Assembly (NCBI GenBank): GCA_964473525.1
Contig: CAYYPK010000029.1
Location: 16,246-80,245 of the forward strand
Length of the DNA: 64,000 nucleotides
Reading direction: 5' to 3'
From: GCA-2687025 sp964473525
GTDB taxonomy: Bacteria; Poribacteria; WGA-4E; GCA-2687025
Position numbers and translations under genes: made by a program. This document shows, one piece after another, positions 43,321-52,328 of this stretch (the first letter of the stretch is position 1; every line of letters starts with the position of its first letter). The notes beneath the pieces are model-generated. The model did not search any database and was not told where the DNA came from. It was given only the letters and a program-made list of their open reading frames with translations.

Positions 43321-45455
43321 TACAGGATGCGTGGGACAAGATCAGAGACCACTACGAGGCGAGGACGGCGCACCAGTTCGTCCTGCATCTGAACGTCCAG
43401 GACATCGTGGCCCACCGCACGTTCGGCTACTTGCCGTTCATTGAGTGGCTGGCGTGGAACCTCGCCCAACTGTTGGACGACCACGGCGAGGAACACGACT
43501 GGTTCGTCATGGCGTACAACCGCCTCCGAGGCGCCTGGTTCCCTGAGAATCCTCGCGTCCGGGGCGGCGGAAGCGCCGACGACCGCTGGCGGCACGGACT
43601 GAACACACCACTGTACAAGTTCGCGCAACGGGCGGCGTTGGTGGACGACGACCGCGCCGCGCTCGCCGGGCTCGCCAGACTCTTCCTCACGCACGGCGAC
43701 TTCCGAGACTGCGCGCGCGACGACGCGAAGGACGGCGGCCCCTTCCACCGCTACGCTGACAATGAGCTGTTCAACACGCTGCTGCGAATCGAGCCCCTCG
43801 ATACCGCGCGAGGTATCAATCGCGGCATCAACACCAAGAACGCTGGGATCGGCGCGAACATGCCGCTCCCCGAAGCGCTGGGCCGCGTGGGTTCGATGCT
43901 CCACCGCACTCCGTACGGATCGCGCCGCGTCGCCATCATCGTCGACCGTCTCGAGCTCCTCGCGCCCAACCTACATCGCTCGCGGCGGCATGACGTCATC
44001 GGGGAGACGGAATCCGCGCTCGCAGTGGAGACCATCGCCGAGTGGGCGTCGAACCGTAACATCCGCGCCCACCGCAACATCCTCATCCTCCTCACCCACA
44101 ACATTGGCGATGTCGCGCCGGAGCTCATTGAGAGCCGCGAGGTAGTCTCTATCGAGGTCCCACTACCTGGTCTCGTCGAGCGACGTGGGTTCTTGCGCCA
44201 CCTGGCAACCCTACCTCCGCACTGGGAGCCCGTGCCTGAGGCCGAAGACGAGGAAGAGGCGTACTCCGAGGAGTACCGCAAGATGGTGGACGAGTGGCCA
44301 CCGGAGCGGGACGACCTCCAGTTCCCCGACGCGCTGCGCTACGGTGAGGGGATCAGGCAGCGGGATGCCGCGCAGCTGACGGCGGGGCTCACGCTTCAGG
44401 GGGTCCACGACGCGTTTCTGCGTTCTGGCCCCAACTCCGACACCTTCGAGCGGCAGCACGTTCTGGACACGAAGGCGCGGGAGGTGGACCGCTTCTCGCG
44501 CGGACTCTTGGAACTCGTCACCGGCGACGTGTTCATAGATTCCATCGGCGGCTTGGGGCATGTGCGTACGTACTTCGAGCAAGTAATGCCACGGCTCCTC
44601 GCAGGCGATGGAACAAGCGTTGGCAACGGGCTGTGGCTATTCGGCCCGCCGGGCACGGGCAAGACCCTGACCCTGCGCGCGCTATCCCGCACGACGACGC
44701 TCCCCGTGCTGCGGTTGAGATCCCCAGACGAACTGGGCATCCGCGCGGCAGCGCCGGGACAGGCGCAGGACGACGACTACGCTAACGACCTGCTGTTGGC
44801 GCTGTCGTACGCGCGTTCCATCGGTCCCAGCTTCCTCTGCCTCGACCGGGTGGACCGCACGTTCCACCACCACGACAGGCCAGCGGCGCCGAAGACGCGC
44901 GCGACGGGTCTGCTTCTCGACTGGCTTGGGAGATCCGAGAACCGTGGGCAGGTCTTCTTTGTCGGAGCGTCGTCGCGACCCCACGAGATCGACCCACAGA
45001 TGCTGGCCACGCCCCTCATGGACACGCTCATCTACCTACTACCCACTCCGACGGGGCGCGAAGCGGTAGCGCGGCACGCCTTCCGTGAGTTGGGAGTGGA
45101 ACTCGCAGACGATGTCGACCTCGCCGGGGCGATGCGTCATCCAGCGGCGGATTCGCTCAACGGCGAGGATCTGGCCACCCTCGCTATGCGCGCCGTTCGC
45201 AGAGCCAGGGCCAACGGCTCAGACCGCGTGCGCAGGGACGACCTGCTGTTCTGCGTCAACGACTTCTCCGCGGAGAACAGTCCAGCGACGCTCGAATGGC
45301 TGTCGCTCCACGCCATCCGATTCGCGAGCGCGCGCAGCCAATTGCCCGAGGAACTCCTACCACCGCTGTCGCACGTCGCCCTGGACGGGGAGCGACTGGT
45401 GAAAGACCGCATCGACGCCAGGCTGCGAGAGCTCCACGACCAACTGCCCGTCTGA
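43317..45455 (+). CDS. AAA+ ATPase with degenerate N-terminal ATPase domain
   Basis: 712 residues from GTG 43317, overlapping the Kdo transferase stop by 4 nt. The N-terminal 330 residues resemble a helical/AAA-like module without a P-loop (VAIIVDRLELLAPN, ILILLTHNIGD), similar in layout to Ycf46-type proteins. A second domain is a canonical AAA module: Walker A GPPGTGKT near 443-450, and Walker B SFLCLDRVD near 504-512 in which the usual Glu after Asp is Arg. A sensor-like GASSRPHEIDPQ and lid helix (DSLNGEDLATLAMRAVRRAR) follow. Loss of the Walker B glutamate would slow hydrolysis. The function is unknown; translational coupling to LPS core synthesis is the only contextual hint. Confidence 0.7.
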   Translation: MIQDAWDKIRDHYEARTAHQFVLHLNVQDIVAHRTFGYLPFIEWLAWNLAQLLDDHGEEHDWFVMAYNRLRGAWFPENPRVRGGGSADDRWRHGLNTPLYKFAQRAALVDDDRAALAGLARLFLTHGDFRDCARDDAKDGGPFHRYADNELFNTLLRIEPLDTARGINRGINTKNAGIGANMPLPEALGRVGSMLHRTPYGSRRVAIIVDRLELLAPNLHRSRRHDVIGETESALAVETIAEWASNRNIRAHRNILILLTHNIGDVAPELIESREVVSIEVPLPGLVERRGFLRHLATLPPHWEPVPEAEDEEEAYSEEYRKMVDEWPPERDDLQFPDALRYGEGIRQRDAAQLTAGLTLQGVHDAFLRSGPNSDTFERQHVLDTKAREVDRFSRGLLELVTGDVFIDSIGGLGHVRTYFEQVMPRLLAGDGTSVGNGLWLFGPPGTGKTLTLRALSRTTTLPVLRLRSPDELGIRAAAPGQAQDDDYANDLLLALSYARSIGPSFLCLDRVDRTFHHHDRPAAPKTRATGLLLDWLGRSENRGQVFFVGASSRPHEIDPQMLATPLMDTLIYLLPTPTGREAVARHAFRELGVELADDVDLAGAMRHPAADSLNGEDLATLAMRAVRRARANGSDRVRRDDLLFCVNDFSAENSPATLEWLSLHAIRFASARSQLPEELLPPLSHVALDGERLVKDRIDARLRELHDQLPV

Positions 45456-45503
45456 TACTCGCTGTGGGTCGCTTTGCGTGGATGGGCCGAACCCCCATCC
45501 TAG

Positions 45504-45530
45504 CCTTCCCCCTTTATGAAAGGGGGAAGG
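45504..45530. terminator. Perfect 12-bp hairpin between convergent genes
   Basis: CCTTCCCCCTTT at 45504-45515, loop ATG at 45516-45518, and its exact complement at 45519-45530. It lies between the AAA ATPase stop (45455) and the minus-strand peptidase stop (45599), the place for a bidirectional terminator. Confidence 0.65.
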
Positions 45531-45598
45531 GACAGCGCCAACGGCGACGACCTCGTCGTCTCCGCACAGAATGTGTGTCGGCAAGGCGCTCTCGGAGT

Positions 45599-47290
45599 TT
45601 AGCGCCACGGGGCGCGGTAGTCGCCAATCGCCTCCAAGCGCGCCTCGCCCGCGTCGGTCAGTTCGATGGTGGCCGTCGGCAAGTTCAGCCGGTCTCCCAG
45701 GAACTCCAGTTCGCCGAGACGCTCCCGACCCATCGTCGTCCCGATCTCTCGGAAGAACGGGAACAGATCCTCGCCCACGGCGATACTCATGTCCTCGACG
45801 ACGTCATCCCACGTGAGCGTGCGGTCGGGCGTCGCTCCCCATCGCGTGTTCTTGACCCATAGCCAGCGCGCGTACCACGTCGGGCCGTAACGGTCGTCCA
45901 GCTTCTGCCATATCCACCAGAGCTTGCGCCACGCGACGCTGCTATCCGGGCCGCCGTTCTCCAGGCTGGCGACGTCCACGGAGCGGTGGCCGGGATCGTC
46001 GTTGAGGGTGGCGTTAGGGTCGTGTCCGCCACGCTTTCCAGTGCGAAGCGCCTCGACCTTGCCCTGGAACCATCCCGCGTGCGCCTCGCTGTAGGGCCAC
46101 GGCATGCGCCCGCCGATCTTCCCGTCGGCGCCTGGCGGCCCCTCGTCCATCGTGTGGGCGAGCTCGTGCGCGAAAATCGACAGGATCGCCTCTGTGTCGA
46201 GGGCGATGATGCCCACTTCCTTGGGCGTGTAGATGTTGACCGCCCAGCCTCCTCCAGCGCCCGCCGACAGGATGAGGTGCATCCCCTCGTCCGACGGCGC
46301 GGACGGCAACCACGACTCGATCTTCGCCTTCACGTCCGGCATGTCGTCGCGAATGACGTCGAGCATCCACTCGGGTTGGTTGCGGGCGTAGAACACCGTC
46401 ACCTGGCCGACGCTCGCTTCCAGCTCTGGGTAGATGGCGCCGCCACCCCACGCCTCGCGCGGCAGGTTTCTGGGGCCTCCCACCGGAGTTGAGCCCGCCG
46501 CTACCCACGCCAACGCCTCGCTCAGGAAGTCTCCGTTCACCTTCGCGTCGGGATCGTCCGTCCATTTCAGCATGTCGAGGTCGGCCACGGCGACGACTCG
46601 CCCAGCGCCGAAACTACGGCTGGCGCCGGCTGCTCCCTTGTCGGCGCCTAAGAGCGTCTCCCACTCCCGTCCTGCATCAATGACGCCGGTTTCCGCGCCG
46701 TCCGGGAGATCAAGCGCGTCCGCCACGCTGTCCTCACCAACGCGCGTCACGGGCGCCCGGCGAGGTGTGAAGCGCGCCCCGAATTCGCCCGCCAGGTCGT
46801 TGAGTGGCCATTGCCCCGCAGCTTCCTCATTGTGGCGTCCTCCGCCGATCATCACGAGGCCGCCACCCGCTTCGACGAACGCGCGGACGGAGGCGATCTC
46901 CTCGGGCAGATACGCCTGAGCGTTCGAGTCCACCTGGTAGGTCACGATGACGTTGTAGTCGGCGTTCTCCCACCACCCGAACGGACGGTGGTCGCCCTGC
47001 TTCACACGTATGCGACTCTTGCCGCCCGGTTCCAGCACGCTGTCCAGCGTCGCCTGGCTCGACACGACGCGGAAGCCACCGGCGCGGATGGCTGGAGGCA
47101 CGTCCCAGGCGCCGAAGAACAGGAACTGGTGGGCGTGGTCCAGCAACACGTTCACGCCGTTGTCTGTCGAGCCGTGGAGAGGCTGTTCGTCGCCCTGATA
47201 CGGCTCCGTCGCCTGATCCGCCATGCTTCGAGTTTCCAAGATGGATAGGAGCGCCAGAACGCACGCCGCGAACGTAGATCGCCTAGTCAT
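45599..47290 (-). CDS. Secreted zincin-like peptidase with ThuA/GATase-like N-terminal domain
   Basis: 563 residues from ATG 47290, overlapping the rtcB stop by 8 nt; an in-frame ATG at 47413 would lie inside rtcB. Signal peptide TFAACVLALLSI with cleavage near SMA. The N-terminal 230 residues look like a ThuA/glutamine-amidotransferase-type Rossmann domain (NVLLDHAHQFLFFGAWDVPP, AYLPEEIASVRAFVEAGGGL, VMIGGGRHNE). The C-terminal part has FAHELAHTMDE, a HExxH zinc site near residues 372-376, followed by SEAHAGWFQG, whose Glu is a plausible third ligand in the gluzincin manner. A peptidase on surface or environmental protein is inferred. The combination is not one I know by name. Confidence 0.65.
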   Translation of the reverse strand: MTRRSTFAACVLALLSILETRSMADQATEPYQGDEQPLHGSTDNGVNVLLDHAHQFLFFGAWDVPPAIRAGGFRVVSSQATLDSVLEPGGKSRIRVKQGDHRPFGWWENADYNVIVTYQVDSNAQAYLPEEIASVRAFVEAGGGLVMIGGGRHNEEAAGQWPLNDLAGEFGARFTPRRAPVTRVGEDSVADALDLPDGAETGVIDAGREWETLLGADKGAAGASRSFGAGRVVAVADLDMLKWTDDPDAKVNGDFLSEALAWVAAGSTPVGGPRNLPREAWGGGAIYPELEASVGQVTVFYARNQPEWMLDVIRDDMPDVKAKIESWLPSAPSDEGMHLILSAGAGGGWAVNIYTPKEVGIIALDTEAILSIFAHELAHTMDEGPPGADGKIGGRMPWPYSEAHAGWFQGKVEALRTGKRGGHDPNATLNDDPGHRSVDVASLENGGPDSSVAWRKLWWIWQKLDDRYGPTWYARWLWVKNTRWGATPDRTLTWDDVVEDMSIAVGEDLFPFFREIGTTMGRERLGELEFLGDRLNLPTATIELTDAGEARLEAIGDYRAPWR

Positions 47291-48512
47291 CTCGCGCCTT
47301 TGAGTCGCCCTTGAGGGTGATGATGGGACGCAGCACATGCGTGGTGTCCACAAGGTCCGCCTGCCGCCGCACGACCTCGTCCACGTCCTTGTAGCTCTGC
47401 GGGGCTTCATCAATATAGCCTCGCGAGGCGCGTGTGAACGTGCCGGACAACGCCCGTTGGAAGTCGTCCTGCGCGATCGTCTTGCGCGCCGCCGTGCGGG
47501 ACATCACCCGCCCCGCCCCGTGCGAGCACGACGCGAAGCTGTCTGCGGACCCCTTCCCACGAACGATGTAGGAGTTGGCGCCCATGGATCCGGGGATTAT
47601 GCCGACCTCGCCGTCGCTTGCCGACGTCGCGCCCTTGCGGTGCACGACGACTTCCTCGCCGAAGTGGCGCTCCGGCCGGGCGAAGTTGTGGTGGATGTTG
47701 ATGCCGTCGCGTCGCACCCGCACGCCCGCTGGCGAGTCTATGTCCGCTAGCGCCAGGAAGTTGACCACCGCGGCTTCGAGCATGCGCCACCGATTCTCGA
47801 GCGCGAACGATACCGCCCAGCCCATGTCGTGCATGTAGTCGTGGAACAGGTCGTGGCTCTTAGGTAGATAAGCGAGGTTGCGCGGATATGGCGTCTTCGT
47901 GCGCGCGAGGAGCTTCTTAGCCGCTTCGTTGTAGTAATTCGCGATGCGCAGACCCGTGTGACGCGAACCGGAGTGCACCATGAACCATACGTGCCCCCGT
48001 TCGTCCGTTTGCGCCTCGACGAAGTGGTTCCCGCCTCCCAGCGTCCCAAGCTGGTACTGCGCCTTCTCCGCCATGAGCGGGCGCAGCGACTTCGCGCGCA
48101 GGGAGACGCCGAACCCGTCCCAATTCTGTCTGCGCTTGTGCGATTTGAAGCCGGTAGGGACGTCCCGCACAGTCTCCATGTCCCACAGGGACCAGAACGC
48201 GCGTTCGTCCATGTCCTGTTCCGCGATGCGTTCCTTGAACGCCGTCCGCGTGATCCCAGTGTCGTAGGCGCTGATGCCGCAACCGATGTCCACTCCCACG
48301 ATATTGGGCGAGACGGCGTCCTTCGCGGGCAGGACGCTACCGATGACGGCTCCCATCCCGAGATGGACGTCGGGCATGATGGCGATGTGGTCGTGTATGA
48401 AGCGTAGCCGACCCATCTCGTTGATCTGCGCCCGCGTGTGCGCTTCGATCTCGCCGGGCGATTTCACCCACACCTTCACGCGTGTGCCGGAGTCGGTCGT
48501 GAATTCGATCAT
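47283..48512 (-). CDS. rtcB: RNA-splicing ligase RtcB family protein
   Basis: 409 residues from ATG 48512, overlapping the hydrolase stop (ATGA). The RtcB fold is evident: MPDVHLGMGAVIGSVLP, VGVDIGCGISAYD with Cys78 of the Mn2+ site, LGTLGGGNHFVE, VHSGSRHTG, INIHHNFARPERH and SFASCSHGAGRVMSRT with the nucleophilic histidine that becomes guanylylated. RtcB joins 2',3'-cyclic-phosphate or 3'-phosphate RNA ends to 5'-OH ends using GTP and Mn2+, acting in tRNA splicing or RNA repair. The archease partner is not adjacent. It is in one overlapping operon with a serine hydrolase and a peptidase, an odd mixture. Confidence 0.93.
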   Translation of the reverse strand: MIEFTTDSGTRVKVWVKSPGEIEAHTRAQINEMGRLRFIHDHIAIMPDVHLGMGAVIGSVLPAKDAVSPNIVGVDIGCGISAYDTGITRTAFKERIAEQDMDERAFWSLWDMETVRDVPTGFKSHKRRQNWDGFGVSLRAKSLRPLMAEKAQYQLGTLGGGNHFVEAQTDERGHVWFMVHSGSRHTGLRIANYYNEAAKKLLARTKTPYPRNLAYLPKSHDLFHDYMHDMGWAVSFALENRWRMLEAAVVNFLALADIDSPAGVRVRRDGINIHHNFARPERHFGEEVVVHRKGATSASDGEVGIIPGSMGANSYIVRGKGSADSFASCSHGAGRVMSRTAARKTIAQDDFQRALSGTFTRASRGYIDEAPQSYKDVDEVVRRQADLVDTTHVLRPIITLKGDSKARDD

Positions 48513-49621
48513 AGAAGCAGGGCGTCTAACTCCGACAGTTCCGTAGCCGCCGCTACGACATTGCACACTCGGCTGAGCAACGCGCCACTGGTGGCGAGAG
48601 GCTGGGTCGTGAAGAGCGCGCACGTTGTGTAGCGGGCGGGGTCTGCCCAGACGACTGTTCCCGTGGCGCCGTGATGTCCGAACGCGCCAGGGGAGGCGAG
48701 GTCGCCGTAGCACGATCCCGCGGGAGGCTGTAGTCGCCAGCCGAGACCCCACACGCGGCCGTATTTCTGCTCCGCGGGTATCGCGGGCATGCCCGTCGTC
48801 TGGTCGGCGAGCATCGCCTCGGCGGTCGCTCTGCTGAACGGCCCGCCGTCGGCTCCCATGAATGCCTGTAGGAAAAGGGTGATGTCCTCCACGGTGGAGA
48901 ACATGCCGCCCCAAGGGGCTCCGAATCCCCACCAGTAGGGCGTGTTCCATCCCCAGTCGGTGTCGACGCCATCCGTGCCGACGTTCACGTGAGCGATGCG
49001 AGGAATCAGGTCGTCCCGCACGCCCAGCGACGTGCTGTGCATCCCTAGCGGCTCGAAAACCTCGCGTTGTAGGAACGTTGGAAGGGGTACGTCCTCAATC
49101 TCCTCGACGATGGCGCCCAGGATCGCCGTGCCGCAGCTCTGATAACTGATCTGCGTTCCCGGCTCGAAGAGCAGTTCCAGCTCGCACATGCGGCGGACGA
49201 ATTCGCCGAGAGGCCGATGGTCGCGGCGCAGCTGTTCGTTGTCGGGGAGCATGTCAGGCAGGCCCGAAGTATGCGTCATCAGGTGACGCACGAGAATCTT
49301 TTCCGTACCGCGATTCCCGAAGGCGGGGAGAATCTCGCACGCCGGCTGATCGAGGCTGATCTTACCCCGCTCGACGAGGAGCATTGCCGCCGACACGGTG
49401 ACGGGTTTGCTGACCGACGCCGTGAGAAAGACCGTGTCGGACTCCACAGGGTCGTCGCGGTCGAAATACTTGCGCCCTACGCAGTGCGGGCCTGCTGGCT
49501 GTTCGCCACGCGTGACTAGCAGCGACGCGCCCGGGAGGCGTCCAGCCGCGTGCGCTTCGTCCAATAGGTCGTATGCCGCGCGCAAACGATCAGAGTCGAA
49601 GCCGGCGTCCTCTAGTTCCAT
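48509..49621 (-). CDS. Beta-lactamase-family serine hydrolase (class C-like fold)
   Basis: 370 residues. The SxxK nucleophile motif is Ser69-Val-Ser-Lys72 in LTASVSKPVTV. The YxN equivalent is ISYQSCG near residue 160, with Ser in place of Asn. A late HHGATG stands in for the KTG box. Class C-like enzymes of this type are esterases, peptidases or transpeptidase-like proteins; true beta-lactam hydrolysis is not implied, and no signal peptide is present. The first 740 bp has a near-copy at 53168-53908. It starts the operon with rtcB and the peptidase. TATAGT at about 49663-49668 on the minus strand is a possible -10. Confidence 0.85.
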   Translation of the reverse strand: MELEDAGFDSDRLRAAYDLLDEAHAAGRLPGASLLVTRGEQPAGPHCVGRKYFDRDDPVESDTVFLTASVSKPVTVSAAMLLVERGKISLDQPACEILPAFGNRGTEKILVRHLMTHTSGLPDMLPDNEQLRRDHRPLGEFVRRMCELELLFEPGTQISYQSCGTAILGAIVEEIEDVPLPTFLQREVFEPLGMHSTSLGVRDDLIPRIAHVNVGTDGVDTDWGWNTPYWWGFGAPWGGMFSTVEDITLFLQAFMGADGGPFSRATAEAMLADQTTGMPAIPAEQKYGRVWGLGWRLQPPAGSCYGDLASPGAFGHHGATGTVVWADPARYTTCALFTTQPLATSGALLSRVCNVVAAATELSELDALLL

Positions 49622-49685
49622 GCTGCGCTCCTGGCGGATGCGGCGAGGTCACGTCGACGGCGACTATACCACGGCGCCCGATTCT
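48881..49685 (-). repeat. 0.8-kb direct repeat, left copy (intact hydrolase 5' region)
   Basis: This covers the first 740 bp of the serine hydrolase plus about 65 bp upstream. It aligns without gaps in the coding part to 53168-53972. Identity is about 90% at protein level and above 90% in DNA segments I compared by eye. Same orientation, so a direct repeat. It encloses the zinc/metal-uptake genes. Confidence 0.75.
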
Positions 49686-49930
49686 CGACGTGACATGCCA
49701 GCCGAGTGTTCGCGGCCGTGGGCTCTCGCCCGCCGCGTGAGAGGAGTGAGGTGAACACATCGCGCGCTGCCGGTACCTGAATCGCACGGGAGCGTAGATG
49801 CGCTCGCGCAGATCGGCTTCGCCGCCCACAGAGCCGCTTCACCAGCCATCGCGGCCTTTCCGGCGCCAGGAGGCCGTGCTATCGTACGTCTTAGGAGCTC
49901 TGACTTGGAAGACGAGCGACGGAGCGCGCC
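49622..49930. other. 309-bp intergenic region between divergent hydrolase and metal genes
   Basis: The left part (to about 49685) is shared with the repeat upstream of the truncated hydrolase. The remainder holds the promoter for the His/Cys-rich gene at 49931. I looked for a Zur/Fur-like palindrome and see none that is convincing. Confidence 0.4.
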
Positions 49931-50209
49931 ATGAGACGGACGCCACCAGCGGCATTTGCCACGGCGCTCCTAGTCTTGCTACTGCTACCAGCGATGGTGT
50001 TCGGCGCGGCGCACGCCGCGAGCCACCCCGAGCACGCAGACCACTGCGTCCTGTGTCTCCTATACCGCTCCGTCGAGGCCACGGTTGGGGTGGCGGCCCC
50101 GGTGCTAGCTTTCTGCTCGCTGGCTAGGACATTCCCCGCGCTGCGCGCGGGCGCGCTCTGCGACGCCTCTGTTCCCCGCGCATTGGGACGTTCCCCGCCC
50201 GCCCTCTAG
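49931..50209 (+). CDS. Small His/Cys-rich membrane-targeted protein (DUF2946-like)
   Basis: 92 residues; GGAG lies 7 nt before ATG 49931. A long N-terminal hydrophobic segment, ATALLVLLLLPAMVFGAAHA, is followed by HPEHADHCVLC (residues 32-42), a compact His/Cys cluster suited to metal binding, and then another hydrophobic stretch. Layout and motif resemble DUF2946-like small proteins found beside copper or zinc efflux genes. It is the first gene of the metal-uptake run 49931-53140. A periplasmic metal-binding or regulatory accessory role is inferred. Confidence 0.6.
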   Translation: MRRTPPAAFATALLVLLLLPAMVFGAAHAASHPEHADHCVLCLLYRSVEATVGVAAPVLAFCSLARTFPALRAGALCDASVPRALGRSPPAL

Positions 50210-50290
50210 CCTTCTGTTGACGCCGTCCTTCCGGCCTTGCCGCTGGCGTCTGCCTACCGCTTTACACGCAGAAGATGCTAGGAACGCTGT

Positions 50291-51391
50291 ATGTGTTTGT
50301 ACCGTCTTGCGGGACTCAGCGCTCTTGCGCTGTTCCTGTTGTCGTCTACCACCCGCGCCCAATCGTCGACCGCCACGGGCGTCTCTCGGGCCGCGAACCC
50401 AGCCATCAGCGCCAACGTCCTCTACCTCGTGGACAAGGCGACACACCATGGCGCGTCTGACGAGCCCCATGGACACGAAGCCGACCACGCCCAGGAGGAG
50501 GAGGACGCGCATGCACACGACGAGGAGGCTCCAGGGGCGCGCGTGCAGGAGTTCGAACTCCGACTGACTTCGTACGTCGATCCACACGTGAAAGCGGACC
50601 TCACCCTTGCAACACACGGCGTCTCCGAGCCGGAGCTCGAGGAGGCGTTTGTTACCACCGTCGGGTTGCCGGGCAGCCTGGCGCTGAAGGCGGGCAAGTT
50701 CCTGGGCTCCTTCGGTAAGCACAACCCGCTGCACACGCATCGCTACCCGTTCATCGAGCGACCTATGGCGCACGAGTCACTGTTTGGCGAAGAGGGTCTC
50801 AACGAAGTGGGCGCCGAAGCGAGCTGGCTTGTCCCGACGGACTGGTACGCTGAACTCGTGGCGGGCGTCTACAACGGCGACAACTCCGCGCTCTTCTCCG
50901 GCGAGGCCGAGGAGGACGTCGCCTTCCTGGGTCGGGTCCGGAGCCTCGTAGATCTGAACGACGCCACCACGTTCGAAGTGGGGGCGTCGGGCCTGACCGG
51001 GCAGCATGAAGAGCTTTCGGCTCGCTCCAACGTGTTGGGAGCAGACGCCACGCTGAAGTGGACGCCCTTGGAGACCCAGCGGCACAAGGCCCTGACGCTG
51101 CAGGTCGAGTATCTGCACGGAGATGTAGGCGGCGCGACACGCCACGGCGGACAGCTCATGGCACGGACGCGGCTGACAAGACGGTGGTGGGCACAGGTGT
51201 CGGGAGACTGGCTGACCGAAGACGACCTCACGGTCACACGAACGCGTGGACTGATAGCCTATGTCCCTACCGAGTTCCAGGCGGTGCGCCTGCAATACGG
51301 AGCTACGTTCTCAGATGACGAGGACACCGAGCACCGGGTGGCTCTGCAATACAGCTTCACCATCGGGTCGCACCCCGCGCACGCGTATTGA
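50291..51391 (+). CDS. Outer-membrane beta-barrel protein with His-rich N-terminus
   Basis: 366 residues; AGGA is 7 nt before ATG 50291. Signal peptide SALALFLLSSTTRA. A region near residues 50-80 is dense in His, Asp and Glu (HHGASDEPHGHEADHAQEEE, then AHAHDEEAP), a metal-buffering loop. The rest is an amphipathic strand pattern typical of outer-membrane barrels (ARVQEFELRLTSYVDPHVKA, LALKAGKFLGSF, VAFLGRVRSLVDLNDATTFE, VEYLHGDVGG) and ends in alternating aromatic/polar strands. It is the likely outer-membrane entry channel for Zn2+ or a related metal, feeding the binding protein and permease encoded next. Confidence 0.7.
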   Translation: MCLYRLAGLSALALFLLSSTTRAQSSTATGVSRAANPAISANVLYLVDKATHHGASDEPHGHEADHAQEEEDAHAHDEEAPGARVQEFELRLTSYVDPHVKADLTLATHGVSEPELEEAFVTTVGLPGSLALKAGKFLGSFGKHNPLHTHRYPFIERPMAHESLFGEEGLNEVGAEASWLVPTDWYAELVAGVYNGDNSALFSGEAEEDVAFLGRVRSLVDLNDATTFEVGASGLTGQHEELSARSNVLGADATLKWTPLETQRHKALTLQVEYLHGDVGGATRHGGQLMARTRLTRRWWAQVSGDWLTEDDLTVTRTRGLIAYVPTEFQAVRLQYGATFSDDEDTEHRVALQYSFTIGSHPAHAY

Positions 51392-51410
51392 TCTGTGGAA
51401 GGGACGAGCC

Positions 51411-52328
51411 ATGCGCAAACTGATAGTGGCGCTTAGCGTGTGCGCCTTGTGCCTCATCGGAGCACGGGCGCACGCCGCGTTACGCGTTGTGACGACCACA
51501 CCCGACCTCGCTTCCCTTACGCGCGCAGTGGGCGGGTCACACGTCGACGTGTACGCCATCGCGAAGGGCTCGCAGGATCCACACTACGTGGCGGCAAAGC
51601 CCAGCTACGCGCGGCGGGTGAATCGCGCTCAATTGCTCATCTACAACGGCCTGGAACTCGAGGTAGCCTGGCTACCCCTGCTGATCGAAGGCGCGCGCAA
51701 CCGAGCGGTCACGCCAGGCGGCGCCGGGTTGCTCGACGCTTCCTTGGCGGTCGAGAGGCTCGAGATCCCGGAGGGTGAAGTGGACCGCTCACAGGGAGAC
51801 ATCCATCCGCAGGGCAACCCCCACTATCTCCTCGACCCTCGGAACGGCGCGCTTGTGGCCGCGAGCATCGCCGCGCGGCTGCGCCAGTTGGACCCACAAC
51901 ATGCCGACGACTACGAGGCAGGGCTTGCCAGGTTCACATCCGATCTTGGCCAACGGGCGGAGGAGTGGGAGCAGCGACTGAGCAGCGTTGGCCCGATGTC
52001 GCTTATCGCGTTCCATCGCACCTGGTCCTATTTCGCCGAGTGGGCGGGGGTGGATGTCGCGAACTACATCGAAGAGAAGCCAGGCATCCCCGCCGGGCCT
52101 CGCCACCTCGCGCGTCTGGTGACCCAGATGCGCTCCGACGGCATCCGAACGGTGGTCCTGGCACACTACAACCCAGCGCGGTCCGGTAAGTCCCTGGCGG
52201 ATCGCGGCGAGGCTGAGCTACTTGTGCTGCCCGCCTCCGTGGACGCCTTCGACGACGTGCGGGAATACGTCGATCTGTTCGAGCGCATCGTGTCCGAGTT
52301 AGAGGCCGCCATGGGGGAGAAGCCATAG
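51411..52328 (+). CDS. Zinc/manganese ABC transporter substrate-binding protein (ZnuA/TroA-like)
   Basis: 305 residues; GGAAGGGACGAGCC precedes ATG 51411. Signal peptide LIVALSVCALCLIGARAHA. Metal ligands of the cluster A-I binding proteins are His58 in DPHYVAAKP, His138 in NPHYLLDP and His202 in IAFHRTWSYFAEW, with the fourth ligand in the late Asp/Glu region. There is no long His-rich loop of the ZnuA type. Periplasmic binding and delivery of Zn2+ or Mn2+ is predicted. The stop TAG shares a base with the permease GTG (TAGTG), so the two are coupled. Confidence 0.9.
   Translation: MRKLIVALSVCALCLIGARAHAALRVVTTTPDLASLTRAVGGSHVDVYAIAKGSQDPHYVAAKPSYARRVNRAQLLIYNGLELEVAWLPLLIEGARNRAVTPGGAGLLDASLAVERLEIPEGEVDRSQGDIHPQGNPHYLLDPRNGALVAASIAARLRQLDPQHADDYEAGLARFTSDLGQRAEEWEQRLSSVGPMSLIAFHRTWSYFAEWAGVDVANYIEEKPGIPAGPRHLARLVTQMRSDGIRTVVLAHYNPARSGKSLADRGEAELLVLPASVDAFDDVREYVDLFERIVSELEAAMGEKP

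Noticed and set aside
51411..52328. Zur or Fur box for the uptake operon
   Set aside because: No AT-rich inverted repeat of the expected form was seen between 49686 and 49930 or just ahead of 51411.
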